Shown one piece after another: positions 1 to 8,916 of a stretch of 64,000 nucleotides of DNA. Position 1 is the stretch's first letter, and every line of letters begins with the position of its first letter. Position numbers and translations under genes: made by a program. Origin of the DNA: Cryomorphaceae bacterium BACL29 MAG-121220-bin8 (lineage in GTDB: Bacteria > Bacteroidota > Bacteroidia > Flavobacteriales > Flavobacteriaceae); assembly GCA_905181705.1 (NCBI GenBank), contig CAJIYP010000003.1:496001-560000 (forward strand), in the 5' to 3' direction. The notes beneath the pieces are model-generated. The model had not been told where the DNA came from. It ran no database searches and saw only the letters and a list, made by a program, of their open reading frames with translations.

Positions 1-1
1 T

Positions 2-1396
2 ATTGGTGGTTTAGCACTAGGCTCTATGCTAAATCCATTTGGAACAGGCAATGATACTGATCCTTTTTCATCATTAAAAAATGATTTAAACCTTCCTCAT
101 TTTGCCCCAAAAGCAAAAAGAATTATTTATTTATTTCAAAGTGGAGGGCCATCGCAGTTAGACCTATTTGACTATAAACCAAAATTAAATCAATTTAGGG
201 GAAGTGATTTACCAAAATCTGTCAGAGATGGTCAAAGATTAACAGGAATGACCTCAGGTCAAAATAATTTTCCATTGGTTGGAAGTAATTATAATTTTAA
301 AAAATACGGAGAATCTAGAGCGTGGGTTAGTGAATTAATGCCCTACGTTGGTAAAATTGCTGATGAGTTATGTTTTGTGAAATCTATGCATACAGAAGCA
401 ATAAATCATGATCCTGCGATAACTTTTTTTCAGACTGGATCACAACAACCAGGTAGACCTAGTATGGGTTCGTGGATGAGCTATGGTTTAGGTAGTCTAA
501 ATAATAATATGCCATCATTTGTGGTTCTTCTTTCTAATGGTACAGGAAGACCTAAAGGTCAGCCTCTTTATTCTAGACTTTGGGGAAACGGGTTCCTAAG
601 TTCTCTACACCAAGGGGTTCAATTTAGGGCAGCTAAAGATCCTGTTTTATATTTAAAAAATCCAGATGGTGTGACTGCTCAAGAAAGAAGAAAAATGCTA
701 GATTATTTAGCAGAACTAAATCACCAACAGGAAGCTTCATTTGGGGATCCAGAAATTAGTAGTAGAATAGCTCAATATGAAATGGCTTATAGAATGCAGA
801 CTTCTGTCCCTGAAACAATGGATATTTCTGATGAGCCTGACCATATTCTTCAAATGTATGGGCCTAATGCTCAGAAGCCAGGAACCTATGCTGCGAATTG
901 TATTCAGGCTAGAAGATTAATTGAGAAAGATGTGAGATTTGTTCAGCTTTATCATATGGGATGGGATCAACATGAAAACCTACCTAACCAAATCAAGGGA
1001 CAATCAAGTGATGTTGATCAACCGACAGCTGCACTTATTATGGATCTAAAACAGAGAGGATTACTTGAAGATACACTCGTAGTATGGGGAGGAGAGTTTG
1101 GTAGAACTAACTATTGCCAGGGTACTTTATCAGACACTAATTATGGTAGAGACCACCACCCAAGATCATTTACAATTTTTATGGCAGGAGCAGGTATTAA
1201 GCCAGGATTTAGCTATGGAGAGACTGATGATTTAGGATATAATATAGTTAAAAATCCTGTTCATGTTCATGATTTACAAGCAACAATATTAAATCAATTT
1301 GGAGTTGATCATACAAGAATGGTATACAAACATCAAGGAAGAAGATTCAGATTAACTGATGTTTCAGGAAATGTAATTAAAGACTTACTTGCCTAA
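2..1396 (+). CDS. DUF1501 family protein (5' partial)
   Basis: The gene is cut by the window edge. The frame is open from base 2, and the first residues (IGGLALGSML) resemble the tail of a twin-arginine type signal, so the true start lies upstream. The rest matches DUF1501, an exported family with an alkaline phosphatase/sulfatase-like fold and no firmly established reaction. Its C-terminal third carries the family motifs WGGEFGRT and GRDHHP. Such genes usually follow a DUF1553/cytochrome-c-like partner, which would be outside the window. The stop codon directly abuts the stop of the convergent esterase gene, with no space for a terminator. Family is confident; function unknown. Confidence 0.85.
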   Translation: MGGLALGSMLNPFGTGNDTDPFSSLKNDLNLPHFAPKAKRIIYLFQSGGPSQLDLFDYKPKLNQFRGSDLPKSVRDGQRLTGMTSGQNNFPLVGSNYNFKKYGESRAWVSELMPYVGKIADELCFVKSMHTEAINHDPAITFFQTGSQQPGRPSMGSWMSYGLGSLNNNMPSFVVLLSNGTGRPKGQPLYSRLWGNGFLSSLHQGVQFRAAKDPVLYLKNPDGVTAQERRKMLDYLAELNHQQEASFGDPEISSRIAQYEMAYRMQTSVPETMDISDEPDHILQMYGPNAQKPGTYAANCIQARRLIEKDVRFVQLYHMGWDQHENLPNQIKGQSSDVDQPTAALIMDLKQRGLLEDTLVVWGGEFGRTNYCQGTLSDTNYGRDHHPRSFTIFMAGAGIKPGFSYGETDDLGYNIVKNPVHVHDLQATILNQFGVDHTRMVYKHQGRRFRLTDVSGNVIKDLLA

Positions 1397-2302
1397 TTAT
1401 TTTAAATGTTGTTTGAAAAATTTCCAGATTTCACTACTGGCACTTATATCTTTATTTCCCCATGAACCAGGCCAATCGTGACCTCCACCCGTAACAGTGT
1501 AAAGCCAAACTTCATTATTATTAAGACCTTCTTTTCTTTTAGTTAGAGAAACTGTTGATTTATCAGAAGAATCAATATCTGGAAAATCTATTTTTTCAGT
1601 TTTTGTAGTAGAATTTAATTCTGCCCAAAAATCCATGACTTTTAAAATATGTGGAGCCCCTCCCCACCCATATGCAGTTGACATGGTTCCATCCCATGGA
1701 ACTGTTGTGTCATTAGTTCCAGAAATCTGTAAAGCAGGTATTTTAAAAGCTGGGGCACAATTTTCCCAATCCTTTCGACTCATTGTTCCAGTAATTGATG
1801 CAATAGCTTTGAATACATCTGACTTTTCACAGCCTAATGTGTAGCTCATAAAACCTCCATTTGACATACCACTAGTAAAGGTATTCTCTAGATTAATTTT
1901 ATAATTAAATTGTATTTTCTTTGCTAATTGTGTTAAAAAATCAATATCATTTATTGAACTCATTTCTAAATTAGCATTCCAATGAGTTTGACCGGTGGCT
2001 AAAGTTGATCCCTGAGGATAGCAAACCATAAAACCATTTTGATCAGCTAAAGTATTCATCTGAGAATAGCTCATAATAGTCATTGCTGAACTACCAAAAC
2101 CATGCAATACAAATACTAAAGGAGAATTTTCAATAAAATCTTTGGGCTTATGTAAAATATAGGTTCTAGTTAACCCGTCATGCTCAAAAGTAAATTGTTT
2201 TGTAGTCCAATCATTATCAATAATACTCTCAGCACTAGTATCATCTTTTTCACAACTAATAAATAAGAAAACGCTAAAAAGTAAAATTAAATACTTGCTC
2301 AT
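1397..2302 (-). CDS. Alpha/beta hydrolase lipoprotein, PHB depolymerase/feruloyl esterase-like (LpqC type)
   Basis: Exported esterase of about 301 residues. The start at 2302 is chosen because the protein then opens with MSKYLILLFSVFLFISC, a lipoprotein signal with its lipobox cysteine; the longer open frame upstream only overlaps the previous gene. An HGFGSS oxyanion-type motif and the nucleophile elbow GMSNGG are visible, and a GGGHDWP segment near the C-terminus supplies the likely catalytic His. Relatives include polyhydroxybutyrate depolymerases and CE1-type feruloyl/acetyl esterases. As last gene of a glycan operon (one base after the oxidoreductase stop) it more likely removes ester groups from sugars than degrades polyester; that is inference. 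Confidence 0.75.
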   Translation of the reverse strand: MSKYLILLFSVFLFISCEKDDTSAESIIDNDWTTKQFTFEHDGLTRTYILHKPKDFIENSPLVFVLHGFGSSAMTIMSYSQMNTLADQNGFMVCYPQGSTLATGQTHWNANLEMSSINDIDFLTQLAKKIQFNYKINLENTFTSGMSNGGFMSYTLGCEKSDVFKAIASITGTMSRKDWENCAPAFKIPALQISGTNDTTVPWDGTMSTAYGWGGAPHILKVMDFWAELNSTTKTEKIDFPDIDSSDKSTVSLTKRKEGLNNNEVWLYTVTGGGHDWPGSWGNKDISASSEIWKFFKQHLK

Positions 2303-2303
2303 A

Positions 2304-3620
2304 TCAATTAATCTTATATCGTCCAGGAACCGGTATAGGATATCTTCCGTTCTGATCGGGTGAAACAGGTGGAGCTGAATTCCAATCAAGGTTTTCAGGT
2401 ACCAAAAAATCTGTTGAATTCATAGCTTGTTCCCATGTTATTTCTTTACCAGTATATGTAGCCATTCTTCCCATAATTGATGTCAAAGTAGATTTGGCTC
2501 CATATTCAGTATTATTTATCACTTCTCCCCCTCTTATTGAGGCAAATAATTTATCATGTTCAATTTGATAAGGGCTTTTATCCCCTTTGGAATTATATTT
2601 AAATACAGAATTACCATTGTAATCCATTACTTGAGCAATGTTCTTATTAGTTGAAATCACAGCTTTAGTTCCCTGAAAAGTTTCACTTACTTTACGGTAA
2701 GTTCCAGGCTGATGCCTACATTGACTCGATATAACCGCTCCACTTGGATAATTAAATTCCACGTAATGATGATCAAAAATTTGACCATGATCTATTCCAT
2801 TTCTGACTTCTCTTCCTCCCATACCACTTGCTGACTTAGGATACTCTCCAATAAACCAATTAGCGACATCAAGGTTATGAACATGTTGTTCCACAATGTG
2901 ATCACCACAAAGCCAATTAAAATAATACCAATTTCTCATCTGATACTCAATTTCTGATTGACCAGGTTCTCTTTTTCTTACCCAAACTCCAGCTCCGTTC
3001 CAATAAACTTGACCAGATACTATTTTACCAACATCACCTTTTTTCACTTTATCAAACAATGATAAATAGCTGTTTTGATAGCGTCTTTGAAGACCAACTA
3101 CGACATTTAATTTTTTTTGTTCAGCCAATTTTCCCGATTTCAAAACCCTTCTTATTCCATTTGGGTCAGTTGCAACCGGTTTTTCCATAAATACATGTTT
3201 ATCATTCTCAATAGCATACTCAAAATGTAAAGGCCTAAATCCTGGTGGTGTTGCAAGTATCACAACATCTGCTAAATCTATTGCTTTTTTATAACCGTCA
3301 AAACCATGAAATCTGTTTTTTTCTTTAACACTAATTTTTATTTCACCATCTAATTCGTCTTTAATACTTTTTAGACTATTTTCAACCCTGTCCAAAAAAG
3401 CATCTGCCATAGCTACTAATTCAACATCTTTGTCTGCTCTAAGTGCTTGAACTACTGCGCCAGTTCCTCTACCGCCACAGCCAACAACTGCTAGTTTAAG
3501 TTTTTTATCAATTGTATTATTAGCCATAGCCTCTAGTGAAAATGGAACTGTGAGTAAAGCTCCAGTACTAATTGTTGTGTTTTTCACAAATGATCTTCTA
3601 TTTAATTTTTCTTCTTTCAT
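2304..3620 (-). CDS. Gfo/Idh/MocA family oxidoreductase with Tat-like signal
   Basis: Predicted exported NAD(P)-dependent sugar oxidoreductase of 438 residues. The N-terminus has a twin-arginine motif (NRRSFVKN) and a hydrophobic stretch. The Rossmann fingerprint GCGGRG sits at residues 47-52 and the family EKP motif (FMEKPVATD) at 146-148, followed by the C-terminal substrate-binding domain. Tat export would fit folding with a bound cofactor in the cytoplasm. It lies 5 bases after the TIM-barrel gene and 1 base before the esterase, so the three are surely cotranscribed. Substrate cannot be read from sequence; the context suggests a glycoside or its released sugar. Confidence 0.88.
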   Translation of the reverse strand: MKEEKLNRRSFVKNTTISTGALLTVPFSLEAMANNTIDKKLKLAVVGCGGRGTGAVVQALRADKDVELVAMADAFLDRVENSLKSIKDELDGEIKISVKEKNRFHGFDGYKKAIDLADVVILATPPGFRPLHFEYAIENDKHVFMEKPVATDPNGIRRVLKSGKLAEQKKLNVVVGLQRRYQNSYLSLFDKVKKGDVGKIVSGQVYWNGAGVWVRKREPGQSEIEYQMRNWYYFNWLCGDHIVEQHVHNLDVANWFIGEYPKSASGMGGREVRNGIDHGQIFDHHYVEFNYPSGAVISSQCRHQPGTYRKVSETFQGTKAVISTNKNIAQVMDYNGNSVFKYNSKGDKSPYQIEHDKLFASIRGGEVINNTEYGAKSTLTSIMGRMATYTGKEITWEQAMNSTDFLVPENLDWNSAPPVSPDQNGRYPIPVPGRYKIN

Positions 3621-3625
3621 ATATA

Positions 3626-4546
3626 TTATATTAAAAAATTGTCTGTTTTTTTATAAGCATCGATAAGAGCTTTTTCACCTTTTTTATTTGGAATAGAATT
3701 CCCATGTTCCATTCCTAAAATTCCATTAAATCCTTTGTTATGAATATACTTAAAAATATTTTTATAATTTATCTCTCCTGTTGTTGGTTCTTTTCTTCCT
3801 GGATTATCACCAATTTGAAAATAAGCAATTTCATCCCAACAAGCCTCAATATTTGGAATCAAATTTCCCTCTTCAATTTGTTGATGATAAATGTCAAATA
3901 AAATTTTACATGAGTTAGAGTCTACCGATTTACATATTTCATAAGCCTGTGGACTTTTTGAAAGAAATAAACCTGGATGATTTTTAAAATTAAGAGGCTC
4001 TAAAACCATAGTAATTCCATGCGGCTCTAAAATATCACACGCAAACTTTAATGATTCTATAACATTGGAAGTTTGATACCCTATGTTTAATTTTAAATCT
4101 AAGTGACCAGGAACAACTGTGATCCATTTGGCATTAACTCTTTTAGCAACATCAACAGATTCTTTAATTTCATTTAAAAATTCATTTCTCATTTTCTTAT
4201 TCCCACTAGCTAAATTTGGTTCTTTCCAGTATATAGTGTGAGCAACAAAAACACCCATTTTCATGTTATTTTTCAACATAAATGAGGCCATTTTTTTTTG
4301 AGTCCCCAACTCTCTTTTTCTCATGTTGTTGTCCTCAAATGCAGTAAAACCTTGATCTATCATAAACTGTAATTGATCTATCGGATTATCTCCAGCATGA
4401 TTTTTAAACATTCCAAGATGGGGAGCATATTGTAAATTAAAATTATGTTTACTTTTTAACTCATTGTAATTAGAAAAATTTGAATTAACAGAAAGTAAGC
4501 CAGCAGATACTAAGGATGAGTTTCTTATAAAATTTCTTCTTTTCAT
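3626..4546 (-). CDS. Sugar phosphate isomerase/epimerase-like TIM-barrel protein (hydroxypyruvate isomerase family), exported
   Basis: A 306-residue protein of the AP-endonuclease-2/xylose-isomerase-like TIM-barrel superfamily. The start carries a twin-arginine-like signal (KRRNFIRNSS plus a short hydrophobic run), so it probably acts in the periplasm. Family features include conserved Glu/Asp/His metal ligands in strands such as MVLEPLN, LFDIYHQQ and GMEHGNS. Known relatives are hydroxypyruvate isomerase (Hyi), keto-sugar epimerases and, more recently, lyases/hydratases acting on 3-keto sugars. It is placed between a SUMF1-domain gene and a Gfo/Idh/MocA gene, a frequent pairing in sugar-oxidation loci. 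Exact reaction unknown. Confidence 0.82.
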   Translation of the reverse strand: MKRRNFIRNSSLVSAGLLSVNSNFSNYNELKSKHNFNLQYAPHLGMFKNHAGDNPIDQLQFMIDQGFTAFEDNNMRKRELGTQKKMASFMLKNNMKMGVFVAHTIYWKEPNLASGNKKMRNEFLNEIKESVDVAKRVNAKWITVVPGHLDLKLNIGYQTSNVIESLKFACDILEPHGITMVLEPLNFKNHPGLFLSKSPQAYEICKSVDSNSCKILFDIYHQQIEEGNLIPNIEACWDEIAYFQIGDNPGRKEPTTGEINYKNIFKYIHNKGFNGILGMEHGNSIPNKKGEKALIDAYKKTDNFLI

Positions 4547-4566
4547 AATAATTATATTTTATTAAA

Positions 4567-5529
4567 TTATTCCCAATAAGCTAGTTGTTCTTTAAATGAG
4601 GGTGTTTTTAATGGTCTTATTATTCTAAAACCTACAAACTGAGCATCTGTATGCCACCAGATACTTCTTGGTATTTGAGGGTCTTGTTTCTTCCACTTTT
4701 TAGAAGAAGCTTGTCTTGAAGCGCTTCTTAATTTAAAATTAGAATTCATCCAAGATCCTCCTCTCACAACTCTTGGGTATAACTTAGATGGTTTTTTATA
4801 TGGGCTAAGTGTTATGGAATCTTTAAATTTTTGATAAGATCTTACATCATGACTATCTAAGGTCCATTCAGATACATTACCGTGCATATCGTACAATCCC
4901 CATGGGTTAGGTTTTTTTTTCCCAACTTTATGATAGGACTCGTTACTATTGTTTTTATACCACGCATAATCATCAAGCATATTTAAATCATCTCCAAAAG
5001 AAAAAGCAGTATTTGTTCCAGCCCTACAAGCATATTCCCATTCAGCTTCCGTTGGGAGTCTATAAAAATTTCCTGTCATTGCTGAAAGCCACTTACAAAA
5101 TTTCTTAGCAGCAAGTTGAGTCATAGAAATGGCAGGGTATCCATCAGTACCCATTCCAAAACTCATTTCAACATAAGGTGTTGTTGCTCCAGAGACTCCA
5201 TCAACATCAACATTCACTTCATTTAGAGAATTAAAGTTTGGTTGGTTTTTATCAATATCTCGACTCATAAAAAGATGATATAAATCCCAAGTCGTTTCAT
5301 ATTTAGCCATCCAAAAAGATTCCAATCGAACTAAATGTCTTGGACCTTCATCAGCCATTCTATTCTTTTCACTATTTGGACTACCTATTAAAAAATCTCC
5401 TCCCACAATCGGAATCATATCCAAACCAAAATTGGTTCCAACTATTTTTTGTTCATAGTCTTCAAATAAATCATTTTGAGCAAATACAAAAAGTGGTAAA
5501 ATTATTGATAGAAAATAAATATTTTTCAT
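4567..5529 (-). CDS. SUMF1/formylglycine-generating-enzyme-like domain protein lacking the catalytic cysteines
   Basis: Secreted protein of 320 residues; start 5529 gives a clean Sec signal (MKNIYFLSIILPLFVFAQ), while the longer upstream frame has no coding character. The body is a SUMF1/FGE-sulfatase domain: GGDFLIGSP, EAEWEYACRAG, NPWGLYDMHGNVSEW, RVVRGGSW and a final GFRI. In true formylglycine-generating enzymes a cysteine pair follows the GSW/GSF motif; here that stretch reads MNSNFKLRSASRQ, with no Cys. It is therefore unlikely to mature the neighbouring sulfatase and more likely is a structural or binding paralogue. It sits 20 bases before the TIM-barrel gene. Confidence 0.85.
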   Translation of the reverse strand: MKNIYFLSIILPLFVFAQNDLFEDYEQKIVGTNFGLDMIPIVGGDFLIGSPNSEKNRMADEGPRHLVRLESFWMAKYETTWDLYHLFMSRDIDKNQPNFNSLNEVNVDVDGVSGATTPYVEMSFGMGTDGYPAISMTQLAAKKFCKWLSAMTGNFYRLPTEAEWEYACRAGTNTAFSFGDDLNMLDDYAWYKNNSNESYHKVGKKKPNPWGLYDMHGNVSEWTLDSHDVRSYQKFKDSITLSPYKKPSKLYPRVVRGGSWMNSNFKLRSASRQASSKKWKKQDPQIPRSIWWHTDAQFVGFRIIRPLKTPSFKEQLAYWE

Positions 5530-5596
5530 CTTTATTAAATTAATGAAAAATTTAAGACTTAAGCTATTAAATAGTGCATATTTAGGGTGTATTGAA

Positions 5597-6943
5597 TCAG
5601 AAATCTCTGTAGGGACTATCAAGATATTTGTTTGCTTCTTCTTCTTTAAACTTTGCTGAATTATTATCCCAATGAAGTGTTTTTCCAGGAAATCTTCCAG
5701 CAATTACGCCAAGCAAAATTGTTTCAGTTAAACGTGCGGAATACGAAAAAGGGGCGGTACAATTATCTTTTCCTAAACAAGCATCTACAAATTGATGATA
5801 ATGTAAATAAGATTCACCTCCATAATCCCTAACTGGCTTATTAGTTATTTTACCAGATTTTTCAAGTTCAGAAAGATCTAAATCAACATATTCTCCATCA
5901 ATAATTAATTTAGGAAGTTCCATAAAATGGGGAAGCAACAATCTGCCTTTTTCTCCAATGAACATAGCACCTTGCAAAGGAAGCTTCTCTTTATTTGGTA
6001 ATTTCAAGTGTTTATGATTTTTTGGAGCTCCAGAACCATCTTGCCATATCCATTTTAATTTTTCTGCAGTGTATTTTGTTCCAGGAAATTCGTAAGTAAC
6101 TTCATTATTTTCAGGAAAGCCAAATCCATTGGGTTTTCTACATTTATTTTTGATTGTCAAGGGTACGTCCAATTCTAAAGCATTGTATGGAGTATCAAAA
6201 ATATGAACACCCATGTCTCCTAAAGTTCCACATCCGTAATCCACAATTTTTCTCCAATTACCAGGATGATATAATTTATCCTTAAACTCTCTATTTACTG
6301 CTGTACCAAGCCACAAATTCCAATCTAAATTTTCAGGTATAGAGTCAGAACCTTTTGGTTTTGAACCATCATATCCCCAATTTTTTGGAGACCATGCTCT
6401 AACCGTACTGACTTTTCCAATAATACCAGATTGAATTAGTAGAGTAGCTAATTTATAATCATAAAAAGAGTGTACTTGAATCCCCATTTGGGTGATTAGA
6501 TTTTTATCTTTTGCCATTTTTCGCATCGCTCTAGCTTCGCTAACATGATGAGTTAATGGTTTTTGGCAATAAACTGATTTATTTAATTCCATTGCCAACA
6601 TTGAGGCAGGAGCGTGAGTATGATCAGGTGTTGAAACTATAACAGCATCAATCAAATTATTAATTTCTTTAAACATTATCCTGTAATCTTTAAAGAGTTT
6701 AGCATTTGGATATAACTTACTTGCCGCTTTCAATGCGTTTGAATCTACATCACAAAGCGCTACAACTTCTACAGATTTATGTGAGGCAATATCATTTAAA
6801 TCTGCTGCTCCCATTCCCCCTACACCTATGTGAGCAGTTCTTAAGACGCTTTTGTTTGAATTAGACCACATCGAGGTAGGAATAAAAGGCAATGAAGCCA
6901 AAGTTGCCGTTGTTTTTATAAAGCTTCTTCTATTTTTTTTCAT
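5597..6943 (-). CDS. Gfo/Idh/MocA family oxidoreductase with Tat-like signal
   Basis: Predicted exported NAD-dependent oxidoreductase of 448 residues, distinct from the gene at 2304. A twin-arginine motif (NRRSFIKTT) precedes a hydrophobic segment ending near residue 27. The nucleotide-binding GVGGMG lies at 40-45 and the family KP motif appears as CQKPLTHHVSEAR at about 126-138; the C-terminal domain carries GTLGDMGVHIFD, with the His typical of these enzymes. It belongs to the subgroup of large Bacteroidota/Planctomycetes homologues whose substrates are mostly unknown. It lies 112 bases downstream of the GH2 gene. Confidence 0.88.
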   Translation of the reverse strand: MKKNRRSFIKTTATLASLPFIPTSMWSNSNKSVLRTAHIGVGGMGAADLNDIASHKSVEVVALCDVDSNALKAASKLYPNAKLFKDYRIMFKEINNLIDAVIVSTPDHTHAPASMLAMELNKSVYCQKPLTHHVSEARAMRKMAKDKNLITQMGIQVHSFYDYKLATLLIQSGIIGKVSTVRAWSPKNWGYDGSKPKGSDSIPENLDWNLWLGTAVNREFKDKLYHPGNWRKIVDYGCGTLGDMGVHIFDTPYNALELDVPLTIKNKCRKPNGFGFPENNEVTYEFPGTKYTAEKLKWIWQDGSGAPKNHKHLKLPNKEKLPLQGAMFIGEKGRLLLPHFMELPKLIIDGEYVDLDLSELEKSGKITNKPVRDYGGESYLHYHQFVDACLGKDNCTAPFSYSARLTETILLGVIAGRFPGKTLHWDNNSAKFKEEEANKYLDSPYRDF

Positions 6944-7055
6944 AATAAATATACATATTTAATAAAATTAATTAAAATCAACATTATAAGATTAAAATTA
7001 AAGATAAAAGCTGTTTTTATAAGCACTAACCAGAACATTTAAAAAATAAAGACCA

Positions 7056-8894
7056 TTATAAGGAGGGTGGAATTCTAATAAACTCAGCTGGTAATTCTTC
7101 TATTACTTTTCTGTTAATTTCTTTAACTCTATTAATATCTAATTTAATTATTTTTCTATCATAGGTTATTAAACCATTTACCTCCCCCTCAACATCTGTT
7201 ATTTGAGTGTAAATGGCTCCAGAAAAGCCTTTATGAACCATTTCAAGTAATTGATTGGCAAAATTAATATACTCATCTGTGGCTTTTTCTGAACTTTTGT
7301 ATTTAACATATCCCCAATTTTTATCTTTTTGCCATAAGTGATTTTCTATTGCCAACCCGATTCCGCCAAATTCACCTAAAACATTGGATCGATCTGGATC
7401 ATAAAACAGCATTCTAGGTTCAGGATAATTATGAATATCCGTAATATCCCCAACCTTATAATAGTTGCCTCCACTTGCTGCATTCACTAATCTGGATGGG
7501 TCAAAATTTTTCGTTAATTGACTAACTTCTTTAGTCTTAAATTGTCCCCATGCCTCGTTGAAAGGAACCCAACAAACAATGGATGGATTCGAATAGAGAA
7601 AATTCATAATCCTTTTCCATTCACTTTTGAAATTCATTTCTGATTCAAAAGAAGGAATAAACTCCTCTCCATTAAAAAATTTATTTCTTTCCCATTTAGG
7701 TTTTCCAATCTTTTCACCATTAGGCATATCTTGCCAAACTAACATTCCTATTTTATCCGCGTGATAGTACCATCTTGCAGGCTCTACCTTTACATGTTTT
7801 CTAATCATATTGAATCCAAATTCCTTGGTTTTTAGAATATCAAATTTCAATGCGTCGTCACTAGGAGCAGTATACAATCCATCGGGCCACCAGCCTTGAT
7901 CTAAAGTGCCAAACTGAAAATACTCTTTGTTATTCAACATCATTCTTCTTGTTCCATTTATATCTTTCTTTATGGAAATCTTACGCATACCAAAGTAGGT
8001 AACTATATTATCAATTACTTTTCCTTTTGAAATTAATTTAATTTCTAAGTCGTATAAAAACGGTGATTCTGGACTCCACAATTTAGGAGTTTTGATATAT
8101 AATTTTGTTTCTAAATCGGCTTTTACTATTGTCTTAGATACAACTCTTTCATTTTCTTTCAAAACAAACTCCATTAAATCATTTTCTGAGTCGTATGATT
8201 TAAAAGTCTTGACAAGAATACTAGAATCATCAATATTTGTTGTTGTATGTATGTTGGTAATATATTTAGAATTTACAGGCTCTATCCAAACAGTTTGCCA
8301 TATTCCAGAAACAGGTGTGTACCATATTCCTTTGGGATTTTCAATTTGTTTCCCTCTAGGTTGAAAACCATCATCAGTTGGATCCCAAACCCTAAGTTCT
8401 AATTTTTGATTCAAGCCTTTATTTAAATATGGGGAAATATTGAAAGAAAATGGATCATAACCCCCTTTGTGAAGTCCTACTTTTTGATCATTTATCCAAA
8501 GTTCTGATTCCCAATCAACAGCTCCAAAGTGAAGAATAATTTCTTTTTTTCTCCAATCCCTAGGAATCTCAAAATCTTGATGATACCATAATTCCTCATC
8601 CTTTGAAATTCTTTTCTGAACCCCTGAAAGACTGGACTCAATTGCAAATGGAACTAAAATTTTGTCATTGTAATAAGCAGGTTTTGACTCTCCTTTTTTC
8701 GTAATAGTATAATTCCATAATCCATTTAAATTTTTCCAATTTTCTCTCATTAAAATTGGTCTAGGATATTCTTTTAAAACATTCTGAGGGTCAATATTTT
8801 CTCCCCATAAAGTTTTAATTTTATCTCCAGCAGGTTGCCATTGAGAATTAACATTTAATGTGACAAACAAGATTAGAAAAAGATAATTTTTCAT
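7056..8894 (-). CDS. Glycoside hydrolase family 2 protein (beta-galactosidase/beta-glucuronidase-like)
   Basis: Secreted retaining glycosidase of 612 residues. The start at 8894 yields a Sec signal (MKNYLFLILFVTLNVNSQ); the longer frame just runs into the upstream gene. Order of parts: sugar-binding jelly roll (about 30-210), immunoglobulin-like domain, then a TIM barrel. The proton donor is E447 in PFNEAWG and the nucleophile E508 in VLGEFGG. Family members cleave beta-galactosides, beta-glucuronides or beta-mannosides, and the sequence alone does not decide which. The compact length resembles the short GH2 form often seen with oxidoreductases and sulfatases. It lies 22 bases after the DUF1080 gene. 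Confidence 0.88.
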   Translation of the reverse strand: MKNYLFLILFVTLNVNSQWQPAGDKIKTLWGENIDPQNVLKEYPRPILMRENWKNLNGLWNYTITKKGESKPAYYNDKILVPFAIESSLSGVQKRISKDEELWYHQDFEIPRDWRKKEIILHFGAVDWESELWINDQKVGLHKGGYDPFSFNISPYLNKGLNQKLELRVWDPTDDGFQPRGKQIENPKGIWYTPVSGIWQTVWIEPVNSKYITNIHTTTNIDDSSILVKTFKSYDSENDLMEFVLKENERVVSKTIVKADLETKLYIKTPKLWSPESPFLYDLEIKLISKGKVIDNIVTYFGMRKISIKKDINGTRRMMLNNKEYFQFGTLDQGWWPDGLYTAPSDDALKFDILKTKEFGFNMIRKHVKVEPARWYYHADKIGMLVWQDMPNGEKIGKPKWERNKFFNGEEFIPSFESEMNFKSEWKRIMNFLYSNPSIVCWVPFNEAWGQFKTKEVSQLTKNFDPSRLVNAASGGNYYKVGDITDIHNYPEPRMLFYDPDRSNVLGEFGGIGLAIENHLWQKDKNWGYVKYKSSEKATDEYINFANQLLEMVHKGFSGAIYTQITDVEGEVNGLITYDRKIIKLDINRVKEINRKVIEELPAEFIRIPPSL

Positions 8895-8916
8895 CTTAAT
8901 AAAATAAATTTCAAAA

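Noticed and set aside
2303-2389. Longer N-terminus for the esterase lipoprotein
   Set aside because: It would run into the oxidoreductase gene and hide a clean lipoprotein signal. The same reasoning applies to the longer frames at the SUMF1, GH2, GH109, TolC and carboxypeptidase-domain genes.
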